Positions 28,439 to 38,099 of a stretch of DNA of 64,000 nt are shown here, piece after piece; position 1 is the stretch's first letter, and each line of letters starts with the position of its first letter. Made by a program: the position numbers and the translations under genes. The notes under the pieces were generated by a model, which was given only the letters and a program-made list of their open reading frames with translations, had not been told where the DNA came from and searched no databases. The stretch spans positions 1-64,000 of the forward strand of contig JANXDX010000013.1 of assembly GCA_025058735.1 (NCBI GenBank), in the 5' to 3' direction. Origin of the DNA: Archaeoglobaceae archaeon. GTDB lineage: Archaea; Halobacteriota; Archaeoglobi; Archaeoglobales; Archaeoglobaceae.

Positions 28439-28599
28439 CTGTGATACTGTTTAAGATTTGTTCACAAAAATTTATTCCTTTAAAATTTTAGAGTTCAGAT
28501 AGTCGTATAGAGTTTAGAATGTTTTCTCTCCAAAGATCAAATAAAAAGCATAGAAAAAAATATATCAATCGATCGAGATCGAACTTCAGAGGGATGTAA

Positions 28600-29187
28600 G
28601 TGCTTGAAGAAATCTTGAGTTATTTTGCAAAATATCAATATCCTGGGATCTTTTTAATTTCTTTAATTTCCAATTCAATCCCCTTTGTAGGTGTACCATA
28701 TTTGAATTTCCTCCTCATAATTTCCTCATTCCTTAGCTTTGAAGATGCTGTGTTAATAGCACTGATTTCTGCACTTGGTGCAAGTTTAGGAAAAGTAATA
28801 ATTTATTCAATAGGAGCAAGTATGAGACTAACTTTGTCTAAAAAAACAAAAGAAAACTTGCAATTTTTCGAGAAAATTTTTAAAAAATGGGGAATCTTTG
28901 CAATTTTTCTTTTTGCAGCTAGTCCTTTGCCAGACGATGTTCTCTACATTCCACTTGGCATGGCGAAGTACAAACTTTTCTACTACTTCATCGCCGTCTT
29001 CTCTGGAAAAGTTCTTGTAACATCTTACGTTATTCTAATGGGCAAATTTACAAGTGATTTGATGAGAGAAATAATAGACAACTACGTTTTGAGTTTCCTT
29101 CTATTCTTCGCTCTTACGATTTTGTTAACGATCGTTGTGATAAAGATCGATTGGAAGAGTCTATTTGAAAAATACTACAAGGTGTAA
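28600..29187 (+). CDS. DedA/VTT-domain membrane protein
   Basis: 'SNSIPFVGVPYLNFLLIISS', 'ALGASLGKVIIYSIGA', 'ASPLPDDVLYIPLGMAKYKLFYYFIAVFSGK'; multiple TM; GTG start. Confidence 0.8.
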   Translation: MLEEILSYFAKYQYPGIFLISLISNSIPFVGVPYLNFLLIISSFLSFEDAVLIALISALGASLGKVIIYSIGASMRLTLSKKTKENLQFFEKIFKKWGIFAIFLFAASPLPDDVLYIPLGMAKYKLFYYFIAVFSGKVLVTSYVILMGKFTSDLMREIIDNYVLSFLLFFALTILLTIVVIKIDWKSLFEKYYKV

Positions 29188-29197
29188 CAAAAACAGA

Positions 29198-30232
29198 TCA
29201 ACATATTCTAGGAACGATTTCCCCTAAAGGAGGTTCAAGGATCCTATAACCTCCTATTCTCGTTTTGACGATTACTAAACTAGCATCTCCTTCTTTTTCT
29301 TTTACTTCACCTACAATTTCTGCATCAGTATATCCTAGCGAATTCATCTCCTCAACTACTTCTTTTGCTACTTTTTCTTTTACTCCTAAAACAGCTACCC
29401 CTTCTGAAGCTAAAACAAATGGATCTAATCCAAGTAACTCACAATAATTTTTAACTGCATCCCTCAAAGGTACCTTCTCTTCATCTATCACTATCATCGT
29501 ACCTGAAGCTGATGCCCAACTATTTAAAACCATAGCTAAACCGCCCCTCGTAGGATCGCTAGCAGCACTTATGTATTTTCCATACTTCTCAACGAGGGGG
29601 ATGATCAGATCTTTGAGAGGTTTAACGTCACTTCTCAGCTCCGACTCCTCTGGCATGAATCCTTTTTGTGCAGCATATATAGCTGCACCGTGCTCAGCTA
29701 TTTTTCCAGAAACTATCACTTTGTCTCCAGGTTTTAAATTTTTATCAACTATCAGATGTTCAGCAATACCTAAGCCCACTGTAGTTATAACTATCTTGTC
29801 CAACTGTCCCCGTGGCATAACTTTGAAATCTCCTCCGATCAGTTTAACTCCGTTGCTCTTAAAAACTTCAAACATCGAATCTAAGATCTCCTTCAGTAGA
29901 TCTTCTTCAAAACCCTCCTCAACTACTATAGAATCTAAAGCTGCAACAGGATTTCCTCCAAGCATAAGTACATCGTTTATCGTTCCAGAAGCTGCAAGCT
30001 TACCTATGTTCCCCCCTGGGAAGAATATTGGATCAACTGTGTATGAATCTATTGTAACAACGAAGTACCTTCCATCGCCTAAAGGTATAGCTGCCGCATC
30101 GTCAGGGAAATCTATTCCCAATCCTCCATCTACAAGCTTCATCCAGTCTGGTAACCTTTTAAATATCATTTTCTCAAGAATTTCGTTCATTTCTTTTCCG
30201 CCAGATCCATGAGCTAAAGTTATCTTTCCCAT
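29198..30232 (-). CDS. hypE: [NiFe] hydrogenase maturation protein HypE
   Basis: 'HGSGGKEMNEI', 'DDAAAIPLGDGRYFVVTIDSYTVDP', 'DPTRGGLAMVLNSWA', C-terminal ...PRIC. Confidence 0.96.
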   Translation of the reverse strand: MGKITLAHGSGGKEMNEILEKMIFKRLPDWMKLVDGGLGIDFPDDAAAIPLGDGRYFVVTIDSYTVDPIFFPGGNIGKLAASGTINDVLMLGGNPVAALDSIVVEEGFEEDLLKEILDSMFEVFKSNGVKLIGGDFKVMPRGQLDKIVITTVGLGIAEHLIVDKNLKPGDKVIVSGKIAEHGAAIYAAQKGFMPEESELRSDVKPLKDLIIPLVEKYGKYISAASDPTRGGLAMVLNSWASASGTMIVIDEEKVPLRDAVKNYCELLGLDPFVLASEGVAVLGVKEKVAKEVVEEMNSLGYTDAEIVGEVKEKEGDASLVIVKTRIGGYRILEPPLGEIVPRIC

Positions 30233-30233
30233 C

Positions 30234-30530
30234 TTACCACCTATCTTTCGTAGTCCAGCGCTTTACAACTTCGTCCATTTTCTCCAACTCTCTCTTTGAC
30301 AGTTCTCCATTTTCAACTAGCTTTTTTGCCATCTCATAAATATACTTAAAACTACCTAAAAACTCCTCTTCACTGAGTTTTGAGATTATCATTCCAGCAT
30401 GAACAACTACGTAATCTCCAGGTACAAGTTCATCAACTACAGATACAACTTCTTCCACAACTCCTCCAAAGTCTACGTAAGCTCTTTCACCGTGAACTTC
30501 CAAAACTTTTCCATAGACTCCCCAGCACAT
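30234..30530 (-). CDS. hypC: Hydrogenase maturation chaperone HypC
   Basis: MCWGVYGKVLEVHGERAYVDFGGVVEEV...GDYVVVHAGMIISKL; start corrected to MCWG. Confidence 0.92.
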   Translation of the reverse strand: MCWGVYGKVLEVHGERAYVDFGGVVEEVVSVVDELVPGDYVVVHAGMIISKLSEEEFLGSFKYIYEMAKKLVENGELSKRELEKMDEVVKRWTTKDRW

Positions 30531-30537
30531 CGTTTGA

Positions 30538-31671
30538 TCACCTTCTACCAAACCTAGCCCAGATGGAGCAAGTACCTTCTAGAGATACCATGCACGGCCC
30601 ATAAGGTGCACTTGGTGTACACTTCTTTAGGAAGAGTGGACAATCGATCGGCTTTATTTTTCCTAAAATTACTTCACCACACCTGCATCCTGGTAAAAGA
30701 TCTGAACTCCATTCTTTGGAATTTGGCTCTTTAAATCCATAAACGTTGAAAGCATCCAAGTTCATGTATTTTTCTTTAAGTCTATAACCACTCGAAGGTA
30801 TCAACCCTATACCCCTCCAAGTTGCATCGCAAACGTCGAAAACATCTAAAATCATTTTTTTAGCAAGCACGTTCCCTTCCCAAGATACTGCCCTCGTATA
30901 CTCTATAACAACCTCCGCTCTACTTTCGCTTATCTGCCTCAATATCTCAACTACAGATATTAAAACATCCATAGGTTCAAACCCTGAAACGACTGTTGGA
31001 ATGTTGTAATTCTCCGCTAAGAATTTCCAAGATTTGCCTCCAATTATTGTAGAAACATGTCCTGGAGCTATAACTCCATCTATTCCTCCAACGTTTTTCA
31101 CAACGTACTCAGCAGCCGGCGGAGTCAATCTACCACAGATTATGAAAGTGAAGTTTTCCGGTAAGTTCTTCAGAATTGTTGAAGCGTAAATTGGATAAGT
31201 TGTTTCAAAACCTATTGCAAAAAATGCAGACTCTCTTTTACTTTCCCTAGCATCCTTAACAGCATCTAAAAGACTATAAACTACTGAAACGTTTCCTCCT
31301 AGAGATTTAGCTTCAGCTAAGCTTTTAGCCCCATCTACTTTCTTAACTGCTGGAAGCTTATATGCGTCACCGTAAGTGTATACTTTTACGTTTTCAAGAG
31401 CTAACTTTATGGCAACTTCGACGTAGTAAGATGGAGTTATGCAAACTGGACATCCTGGACCTGCAACTAGCTCTAAACCTTCAGGAAGCAAACTTCTTAA
31501 ACCGTGGTGCGTAGTTGTCCATTCATGAGTTCCACAGAAGTTCATTATTTTAACTTTATCAATTTTTTTTCTAACTTTTCCCCAAAGTACTTCTAAGATC
31601 TTAACTACGTTAGATGCCAGATCACGGTTACCTCTAAAAAGCTTGTCTGTAGCAACTTTCAAGTCGAACAT
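30538..31671 (-). CDS. hypD: Hydrogenase maturation protein HypD
   Basis: 'MNFCGTHEWTTTHHGLRSLLP', 'VAGPGCPVCITP', 'FFAIGFETTYPIYA', 'CRCGEVILG', 'PYGPCMVSLEGTC'. Confidence 0.96.
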   Translation of the reverse strand: MFDLKVATDKLFRGNRDLASNVVKILEVLWGKVRKKIDKVKIMNFCGTHEWTTTHHGLRSLLPEGLELVAGPGCPVCITPSYYVEVAIKLALENVKVYTYGDAYKLPAVKKVDGAKSLAEAKSLGGNVSVVYSLLDAVKDARESKRESAFFAIGFETTYPIYASTILKNLPENFTFIICGRLTPPAAEYVVKNVGGIDGVIAPGHVSTIIGGKSWKFLAENYNIPTVVSGFEPMDVLISVVEILRQISESRAEVVIEYTRAVSWEGNVLAKKMILDVFDVCDATWRGIGLIPSSGYRLKEKYMNLDAFNVYGFKEPNSKEWSSDLLPGCRCGEVILGKIKPIDCPLFLKKCTPSAPYGPCMVSLEGTCSIWARFGRR

Positions 31672-32417
31672 GTTGAGTTCAACAAATTTAAAATTCTCTC
31701 GGTTATCGAATTTATTTCTCTAGCAAAATCTGGCAAGTTTTTCAACTTCTCTTCTATACTTCTGAAATAATCGAGTTTTGAATGATAAGATATAGTCCCA
31801 AGTATTTCTCCGTTCAGTCTACTTTTTAACTGATCGAGTCTGTACTCTTTGAACAGATCTGCCATGTTTACAACGATCCCTAAAAGATTTAATTTTTCGA
31901 TTTTAACGTACTTTGCCAGTTTTTCAACTACATTTAAACTCATTTCTGAGTTTAGAGTTACTAAGACAATTTTTACTCTATCTTGAAACAGTCTCTTTGT
32001 AAAGGTGAACTCGTCTCCTAAGCCAGGTGGGAGATCTAAGATCATGAAGTTAAGTGAACCTAAGTTTAGAGTCGATAGCAGATCGATCAGAAGATCTACT
32101 TTGTCTTTTCCCTTCAATGGAAGTGGTCCATCGAGCAGATAGCCGATCGATACAACTTTAACACCGTTCGAAGTTGGTAGCTCTAGACCATCTCTACCAC
32201 CTTTCATAGGTCTTTCTATTGGGAATAAGTTTGGAGCTGCTGGGCCGTAAAAGTCTAGATCAACGTAAGCAACATCGTACCCTTTTTTCGACAAAGTGTA
32301 AGATATTGCTGAGGAAAATATACTCTTACCTACTCCACCTTTCCCACTACCTACCATCACAACGTTTTCAACTTTTTCAAGTTTTCTCTCCAGAACTTTC
32401 AACCTAAGATCTATCAT
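31659..32417 (-). CDS. Mrp/MinD-type P-loop ATPase in the HypB position (ATPase-type HypB, HypB_AT-like)
   Basis: 'VMVGSGKGGVGKSIFSSAISYTLSKKGYDVAYVDLDFYGPAAPNLF', 'FMILDLPPGLGDEF'; located between hypA and hypD. Confidence 0.85.
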   Translation of the reverse strand: MIDLRLKVLERKLEKVENVVMVGSGKGGVGKSIFSSAISYTLSKKGYDVAYVDLDFYGPAAPNLFPIERPMKGGRDGLELPTSNGVKVVSIGYLLDGPLPLKGKDKVDLLIDLLSTLNLGSLNFMILDLPPGLGDEFTFTKRLFQDRVKIVLVTLNSEMSLNVVEKLAKYVKIEKLNLLGIVVNMADLFKEYRLDQLKSRLNGEILGTISYHSKLDYFRSIEEKLKNLPDFAREINSITERILNLLNSTCST

Positions 32418-32845
32418 TCTACCACTACACCTGAGATCTCAAGCTCTCTACCAGATCTTACGTCGATGTCCATTCTACCACACCTTGGACACCTCTGCAG
32501 TCCAACTATTAATCCCGGAATGAAGTGAGTTGGTGGTTCAAGTTCATCTTCTTCCTCTACGTAGTAATCTTCTTGGAGAATTTCTTTCAAGATCTTCAAA
32601 GCCTTTCTCATATTCCACTCTTCTCCACAGTTCAAGCATTTAAAGGTAGCTTTGCAGATCAAGAGGTTGAACTTAACGTTTTCTAGATTACTTTCCTTTG
32701 ACAGAATTTTTAAAGCATCCTTTAGAACTTCAAAATTTAAACCCCTCAGTTCTCCGATCTTCACGTTAACTTCCAAGATCTTTCTTTCTCCGAAAGATTT
32801 GGAGATCGTGTTTACTATACTCTCAGCCACAGCCCACTCGTGCAT
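32414..32845 (-). CDS. hypA: Hydrogenase nickel incorporation protein HypA
   Basis: MHEWAVAESIVNTI (MHE start), zinc ligands CLNCGEEW ... CPRCGRMD. Confidence 0.9.
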   Translation of the reverse strand: MHEWAVAESIVNTISKSFGERKILEVNVKIGELRGLNFEVLKDALKILSKESNLENVKFNLLICKATFKCLNCGEEWNMRKALKILKEILQEDYYVEEEDELEPPTHFIPGLIVGLQRCPRCGRMDIDVRSGRELEISGVVVE

Positions 32846-32921
32846 ATCTTTCACAATTTTTTCGAATTTTTTAAATTAAGCCAAACTACAACAAACTTAT
32901 TAGTTCGAGTATTAAAGTATT

Positions 32922-35237
32922 GTGATGCTGAAAGCGATCAAGTTAACGGTAACTGGGATCGTTCAAGGTGTTGGATTCAGACCTTTTATTTATAGAACAG
33001 CTGTAAAGTCTGGTGTTACTGGTTACGTTAAAAATATTGGAGGAAGTGCAGTAGAGATACATGTAGAAGGTTTTGAAGAAAAGATAAAGGAATTCTTAAA
33101 AAAATTCAATGAAAATAAGCTCAGTTTATTTCAACTAGATAGAGTTGAATTGATAGAAGTTGAACCAAAGAATTACTGCAAGTTCGAAATAGTTGAAAGC
33201 GATCCAAAGTTGCACGCAAACTCAATGATTCCTCCAGACTTTTCAATATGCGACAACTGTCTGAGAGAAGTTCTAGATGTATCGAGCAGATTTTACCTTT
33301 ATCCTTTTCACTCGTGCGCCTACTGTGGTCCAAGGTACTCCATAATTGAAAGAATACCATACGACAGAGAAAATACTAGTATGAGAGATTTTCCACTGTG
33401 TATTAAGTGCATTTCAGAGTACAAGGATCCAGAAAACTTTTACAGGTTCCATGCACAAGGAATAAGTTGTAAAGAGTGTGGTCCAAAGGTCAAACTCTAC
33501 ACTAGAGATTCTGAGTTTTTGTGTGAAGGATATGAGGCAATAGAGAAAGCTGGAAAGTTGATCGATGAAGGATCGATTGTAGCTGTAAAAGGCATAGGAG
33601 GTTATCACATAGCATCTCTAGCAACGAGAGATGAAGTAGTTTTAAGGTTGAGAAAAATGAAGAGAAGACCTAGCAAACCTTTTGCAGTTATGGCTTTGAA
33701 CCTAGATGTAGCAGCAAGAATAGTTTATCTAAACGATGACGCTGCAAAACTTCTCACGTCTAAGGAGAGACCTATAGTTTTACTAGATAGAAGAGAAGAT
33801 TCAAACGTATCAGATCTAGTTGCTCCATCTCTTCGCCAAATTGGAATATTTCTTCCATACACATCAATTCACTATCTACTACTCAACAACACTTCTGACA
33901 AGTTTACAATAATGACGAGCGGTAATCCTTCAGGTGAACCGATGTGTACAGATGAGGAGTGTGCTAGAAAAAAGTTGTCCCAGTTTGTTGATTACTTTTT
34001 GATCCACAACAGAAGGATAGTAAACAGAGTAGATGACAGTGTCGTTAGATTTACAGCTGGAAAATTGATGCTTTTGAGAAGAGGAAGAGGTTACGCTCCC
34101 AAATGGACTACTTTACCGATAAAATTAAAAAAACCAGTGATAGCTTTTGGTGCAATGTTTCAAAGCTCTGGCGCAGTTGGCTTTGAAGACAAAGTAGTTT
34201 TAACTCAGTACATAGGCGATCTGGATGAATACAATTGTTTCAAAGATCTTGAACACTACTTGAAATTTTTGATGAACTGTTATAAGATCAGTGCCGACTC
34301 ATCTGCCATCGTAGCAGATCTTCATCCAAGGTATCCGTCAACTCTTCTAGCTGAAGAATGGGCTAGAAAGTACGGTTCAGAGATCTTGAAAGTCCAACAC
34401 CACTGGGCGCACATAGCTTCTGCAATGGCTGAATATGGATTAGAGGAAGAAGTAGTTGGAATAGCTATAGATGGAGCAGGTTATGGACTAGATGGGACTG
34501 TCTGGGGAGGAGAAGTTTTGATCGCAAACTACGATGATTTTGAAAGAGTTGGACATCTAGAACTGCACTCGATGCCTGGGGGTGATCTAGCTGTAAAGTA
34601 TCCAGCTAGGATGTTAGCTAGTATATTAAGTAAAGAGCTTAGTGAAGAAGAAATATCAAAGATCTTTAAGAAGTACGGAATAACTGAAAAAGGGCTTCCT
34701 AGAAAAGAGAAAGAGCTGGAAATTTTGCTGAAACATATACATAGCTCTCCAAAAACTTCTAGCATAGGAAGAGTTTTAGATTCAGCTGCAACACTACTTG
34801 GAATATGTTTTGAGAGAACTTACGAAGGTGAGCCTGCTATAAAGCTTGAGGCATTCTCAAAAAAATGCAATGAGATGTTTGAAGTCAATATAATTGGTTC
34901 GGAAAAATACGTTTTGAAAACAACTCCAATCTTCTTGGAAGCTTTAGAACTTCTTGATAAAAAAGATAAGCGTGAGATCGCCTACATGGTACAGAAAAGT
35001 ATTGGATACGGTCTAGGTTTGATAGCGCGAAAAGCTGCTAAGAAAAAGCACAACTACTTAGTACTATCTGGTGGAGCTGCTGTGAACGATTACTTAGTTG
35101 AAGGTGTAGAGGAAGCTATAGGATCTAAGTTAAAACTGCTGTTACCTAGAAATTACCCAGCAAACGACGGTGGAATAGCTTTAGGCCAAGTTGCTATCGC
35201 AGGTCACCTTTTGAACAGAGTTGAAAATATTGAGTAA
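32922..35237 (+). CDS. hypF: Carbamoyltransferase HypF
   Basis: Acylphosphatase 'TGIVQGVGFRPFIYRTA', zinc fingers 'CDNCLREV...CAYCGPRY...CIKCISEY...CKECGP', 'VQHHWAHIASAMAEYG', 'LSGGAAVNDYL'. Confidence 0.97.
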   Translation: MMLKAIKLTVTGIVQGVGFRPFIYRTAVKSGVTGYVKNIGGSAVEIHVEGFEEKIKEFLKKFNENKLSLFQLDRVELIEVEPKNYCKFEIVESDPKLHANSMIPPDFSICDNCLREVLDVSSRFYLYPFHSCAYCGPRYSIIERIPYDRENTSMRDFPLCIKCISEYKDPENFYRFHAQGISCKECGPKVKLYTRDSEFLCEGYEAIEKAGKLIDEGSIVAVKGIGGYHIASLATRDEVVLRLRKMKRRPSKPFAVMALNLDVAARIVYLNDDAAKLLTSKERPIVLLDRREDSNVSDLVAPSLRQIGIFLPYTSIHYLLLNNTSDKFTIMTSGNPSGEPMCTDEECARKKLSQFVDYFLIHNRRIVNRVDDSVVRFTAGKLMLLRRGRGYAPKWTTLPIKLKKPVIAFGAMFQSSGAVGFEDKVVLTQYIGDLDEYNCFKDLEHYLKFLMNCYKISADSSAIVADLHPRYPSTLLAEEWARKYGSEILKVQHHWAHIASAMAEYGLEEEVVGIAIDGAGYGLDGTVWGGEVLIANYDDFERVGHLELHSMPGGDLAVKYPARMLASILSKELSEEEISKIFKKYGITEKGLPRKEKELEILLKHIHSSPKTSSIGRVLDSAATLLGICFERTYEGEPAIKLEAFSKKCNEMFEVNIIGSEKYVLKTTPIFLEALELLDKKDKREIAYMVQKSIGYGLGLIARKAAKKKHNYLVLSGGAAVNDYLVEGVEEAIGSKLKLLLPRNYPANDGGIALGQVAIAGHLLNRVENIE

Positions 35238-35714
35238 GATCTCAACAACTTTTGGAAGTGCTTCTTCAACTTCCTTAGATAAACCAATTTTTGGCTCTAT
35301 TTCCTTTGGTTCTACCCCAAGAACTACGATCTCTCTTGGAACTTTAAAACCTGCTAACTTTGCTATAGACAAAGTTGTAGTTAGGTCGAGATCGTGCAGA
35401 GACTGCATTTTTACTATTCTATCTACTGCACTTTCGTCGTCGAAGTTCATAGACAGAACATAGATCGTTCCAGGCTTTTTACCTAATTTTATTGCATCAA
35501 TGAATATAACTTTATCAGCTTCATCAAAAACTCTCAAAATTTTTAATCCAGCAACTCCGTATTCGTAGATCTCAACGTTCTCTGGTAAAGGTAAACTCTT
35601 TAGTCTATTTAAAACATGTACACCAAATCCCTCATCACCAAGTAGTAAATTTCCAACTCCAACTACAGCTATTTTTTCAGCCTTCTTTTCCTTTAACAGG
35701 CTCAGCTCTATCAC
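35181..35714 (-). CDS. Hydrogenase maturation protease (HyaD/HycI family)
   Basis: 'VVGVGNLLLGDEGFGVHVLNRLK', 'VIFIDAIKLGKKPGTIYVLS', 'VVLGVEPKEIEPKIGLSKEVEEALPKV'. Confidence 0.93.
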   Translation of the reverse strand: MIELSLLKEKKAEKIAVVGVGNLLLGDEGFGVHVLNRLKSLPLPENVEIYEYGVAGLKILRVFDEADKVIFIDAIKLGKKPGTIYVLSMNFDDESAVDRIVKMQSLHDLDLTTTLSIAKLAGFKVPREIVVLGVEPKEIEPKIGLSKEVEEALPKVVEILLNIFNSVQKVTCDSNLA

Positions 35715-36345
35715 CGAATACTATAGATCTAAGGAGCTTGAAAACCCAAGCAGCGTAAGAGTGCATAATGACTACAGTTCCAAGGAGATAGAAGCTCAGT
35801 CTGTGTAAGGCTCTTATAATTGCATAATCTCCTCCACCAAAGATTTGACTGAAAAATTCTCCAACAATATAAAAGAAACTGAACATATCTGGAAAAACCA
35901 TAGATAATCCAGTAATTATAATAACTAATCCTAGAACAACGTAGACCCACCAGACAATTATTACAGTCGGAACTAGTTTTTCAACGTACTCTTTTTTTTC
36001 CTTATCGTACAGAATCGGCTCTTCTACTGCCGGTCCTATGCCAAGCCAAGCTTTTGATTCCTTGATGAAAAATTTTATAGAAAGTGGAATTCTTCTTATC
36101 GAGAACCACTTGTATTCGCCGGTCGCAACCATGTAATATACAAGAGCTGCACAAGAGCAGATGAGAGCAAATCCAACCACTACATGTATCATCCAAACTT
36201 GCTCAGTTAGAGCTATTTTGTAAAGGCCTCCAAGCTGCATCCCTGTTAGAGCTAAAACAACTCCTTCGATAAATATTAGCCAATGTAAAAATCTAAGGCC
36301 TTTGTGATGTCTTTCTACAACTATCCTTTCACCGGAGATCTTCAC
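35677..36345 (-). CDS. Hydrogenase b-type cytochrome subunit (VhtC-like)
   Basis: 'RHHKGLRFLHWLIFIEGVVLALTGMQ', 4 TM segments with conserved His 'RALHRLSFYLLGTVVIMHSYAAW'; operon position. Confidence 0.88.
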   Translation of the reverse strand: MKISGERIVVERHHKGLRFLHWLIFIEGVVLALTGMQLGGLYKIALTEQVWMIHVVVGFALICSCAALVYYMVATGEYKWFSIRRIPLSIKFFIKESKAWLGIGPAVEEPILYDKEKKEYVEKLVPTVIIVWWVYVVLGLVIIITGLSMVFPDMFSFFYIVGEFFSQIFGGGDYAIIRALHRLSFYLLGTVVIMHSYAAWVFKLLRSIVFGDRAEPVKGKEG

Positions 36346-36347
36346 AA

Positions 36348-38099
36348 CTATCTAACCTCCACTACTAATTCCTTTCCACTAGGTGTTATCAGATGAACGG
36401 CGCAAGCTAGACATGGATCGAAAGATCGAGCGATCATAAGAGGTATAGTTGAGTTCACAAACTCTCTTGTAGTAGCGGTTTCCATGTTTATTCTGGCATA
36501 CTTTGGATTTATTCTAGTAAGAGCAGATCCAAGTATATTTCCCCATCCTTTTATTTTTGCAGGCCATTCTATTTCTAAATCTGGAGCAACTGCATTAGCA
36601 ATATCTGGAACAGACATTGTAGGAATCCATACAGCGTTGAGCTCAGGTTTAAAGCGGCTTGTCAAAGCAATCTCTCCGGGACCTGGGACATCTCTGTCAT
36701 CTCTAGGAGACCAGTTCCAAGTTGAAGGTACGACACATTGATACCTTTCAATTCTTCCACCTTTTATTGTTATCCAATGACCTAAAGCTCCACGAGGTGC
36801 ATCCCACAGTCCTCTTCCGCTTGCAGTCACTGGTACATCTTTGTAATTTATTACAGGTTTATCTAAGTAGTTCTTTAAATCTAAGAGCCATTCAAATAGA
36901 CTGTTAGCTATGAGCATCAAGTTGAAAGCCCTTGCCACAACTCTATCGAGTACGGAACCGTTTGGATTCCTAACCTCGTATTCAACTGCTCCATAATCTT
37001 CACCTGTTATTGGATGTATGCGTTCAACTTTCCATCTTCTTCCGAAAGTGACGAGCATCCTTGCTAGAGGTCCAACTTCTGCAGGTTCTCCATCGTATCT
37101 CGGAGCTTTTAGCCAGCTGTATGCTCCTGGTTTATCTTTTTTCGGAGATGTCACTCCAACACTTGGATGTAAACCAGACGGGCTATCGTAGTAGGAATTT
37201 TTTACATCTTCCCTGATCTTCCTTTCATCAAAAGGTGAAAAAGATCCTTTAGACCAAAAACCACTGTGGAAAAGTGATCTTCTTCTTTTAGATGGATCAA
37301 GCCAATCTGATTCGTAATCTTCAGGCTCTGGGAATAAGCCGTAAGCAAGGAAATTTCCAACTCCAACACCTATGTTTTCAAGTCCAACCCTTAAACCTAA
37401 GATGTTCTCCGTTACGTCTTTTATTCGTTCGTTCCTTGAAAGCAAAATTTTCACATCTTCCATAGTTACAAGAGCTATGAATTCCCACAGAGGTACAAGA
37501 CGAGCTATGGATAAACTTATCTTATCTAAAGTAGGTTTTACTGTAACTCCTCCTGGATGAAGACTTGCAACGTGTGGAAACTTCCCTCCCCAGATCGCTT
37601 GAATCTCGTTCGCTATTCTTATGTAACGTAAGTTAGATGAGTAGTGAGACCCAAGGTTCAACCTCTTTATCCCCTCTTTACCTAGAACTGGAGGAACCAT
37701 TGGTAGATGAGCTGTAAGAATTCCAAGCTCTGGACCCATTAATGTGTAAAAGTGAAGAAGGTGATCGTAAAGGTACGAAGAACCCTCTATTATGTTTCTG
37801 ATCAAGATCGCTGCCGGCGGTGGTATAGCGCCAAATGCCTCATCTAAAGCTAGAACAGATGCCATTCCATGAGGTGTTGGGCAAACACCACATATTCTCT
37901 GTACAATGTAAACTGCATCGCGAGGATCTCTTCCTTTTAAAAAGATCTCAAAACCTCTAAACATGTGGCCACTTACTTTGCTTTCTGTGACTATGTATTC
38001 GTTTTTAAGAGCTGGACTTCTTTCGATCTTCAACTTAATACCCAAGTGTCCCTCGATCCTAGTTATAGGATCTATTGAGAATTCGGGCATTTCGATCAC
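36348..38099 (-). CDS. [NiFe] hydrogenase large subunit (VhtA-like)
   Basis: L1 motif 'RICGVCPTPHGMAS', 'PITRIEGHL', L2 motif 'SFDPCLACAVH' followed by C-terminal extension LITPSGKELVVEVR. Confidence 0.95.
   Translation of the reverse strand: MIEMPEFSIDPITRIEGHLGIKLKIERSPALKNEYIVTESKVSGHMFRGFEIFLKGRDPRDAVYIVQRICGVCPTPHGMASVLALDEAFGAIPPPAAILIRNIIEGSSYLYDHLLHFYTLMGPELGILTAHLPMVPPVLGKEGIKRLNLGSHYSSNLRYIRIANEIQAIWGGKFPHVASLHPGGVTVKPTLDKISLSIARLVPLWEFIALVTMEDVKILLSRNERIKDVTENILGLRVGLENIGVGVGNFLAYGLFPEPEDYESDWLDPSKRRRSLFHSGFWSKGSFSPFDERKIREDVKNSYYDSPSGLHPSVGVTSPKKDKPGAYSWLKAPRYDGEPAEVGPLARMLVTFGRRWKVERIHPITGEDYGAVEYEVRNPNGSVLDRVVARAFNLMLIANSLFEWLLDLKNYLDKPVINYKDVPVTASGRGLWDAPRGALGHWITIKGGRIERYQCVVPSTWNWSPRDDRDVPGPGEIALTSRFKPELNAVWIPTMSVPDIANAVAPDLEIEWPAKIKGWGNILGSALTRINPKYARINMETATTREFVNSTIPLMIARSFDPCLACAVHLITPSGKELVVEVR

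Noticed and set aside
27200-28600. Possible CRISPR array near the Cas4-like remnant
   Set aside because: No regularly spaced direct repeats were found in the gap; only isolated inverted repeats are present.
29571-30212. 213-aa plus-strand ORF opposite hypE
   Set aside because: Fully antisense to a well-supported hypE; composition (Ser/Pro/Ile-rich) is typical of an antisense shadow ORF.
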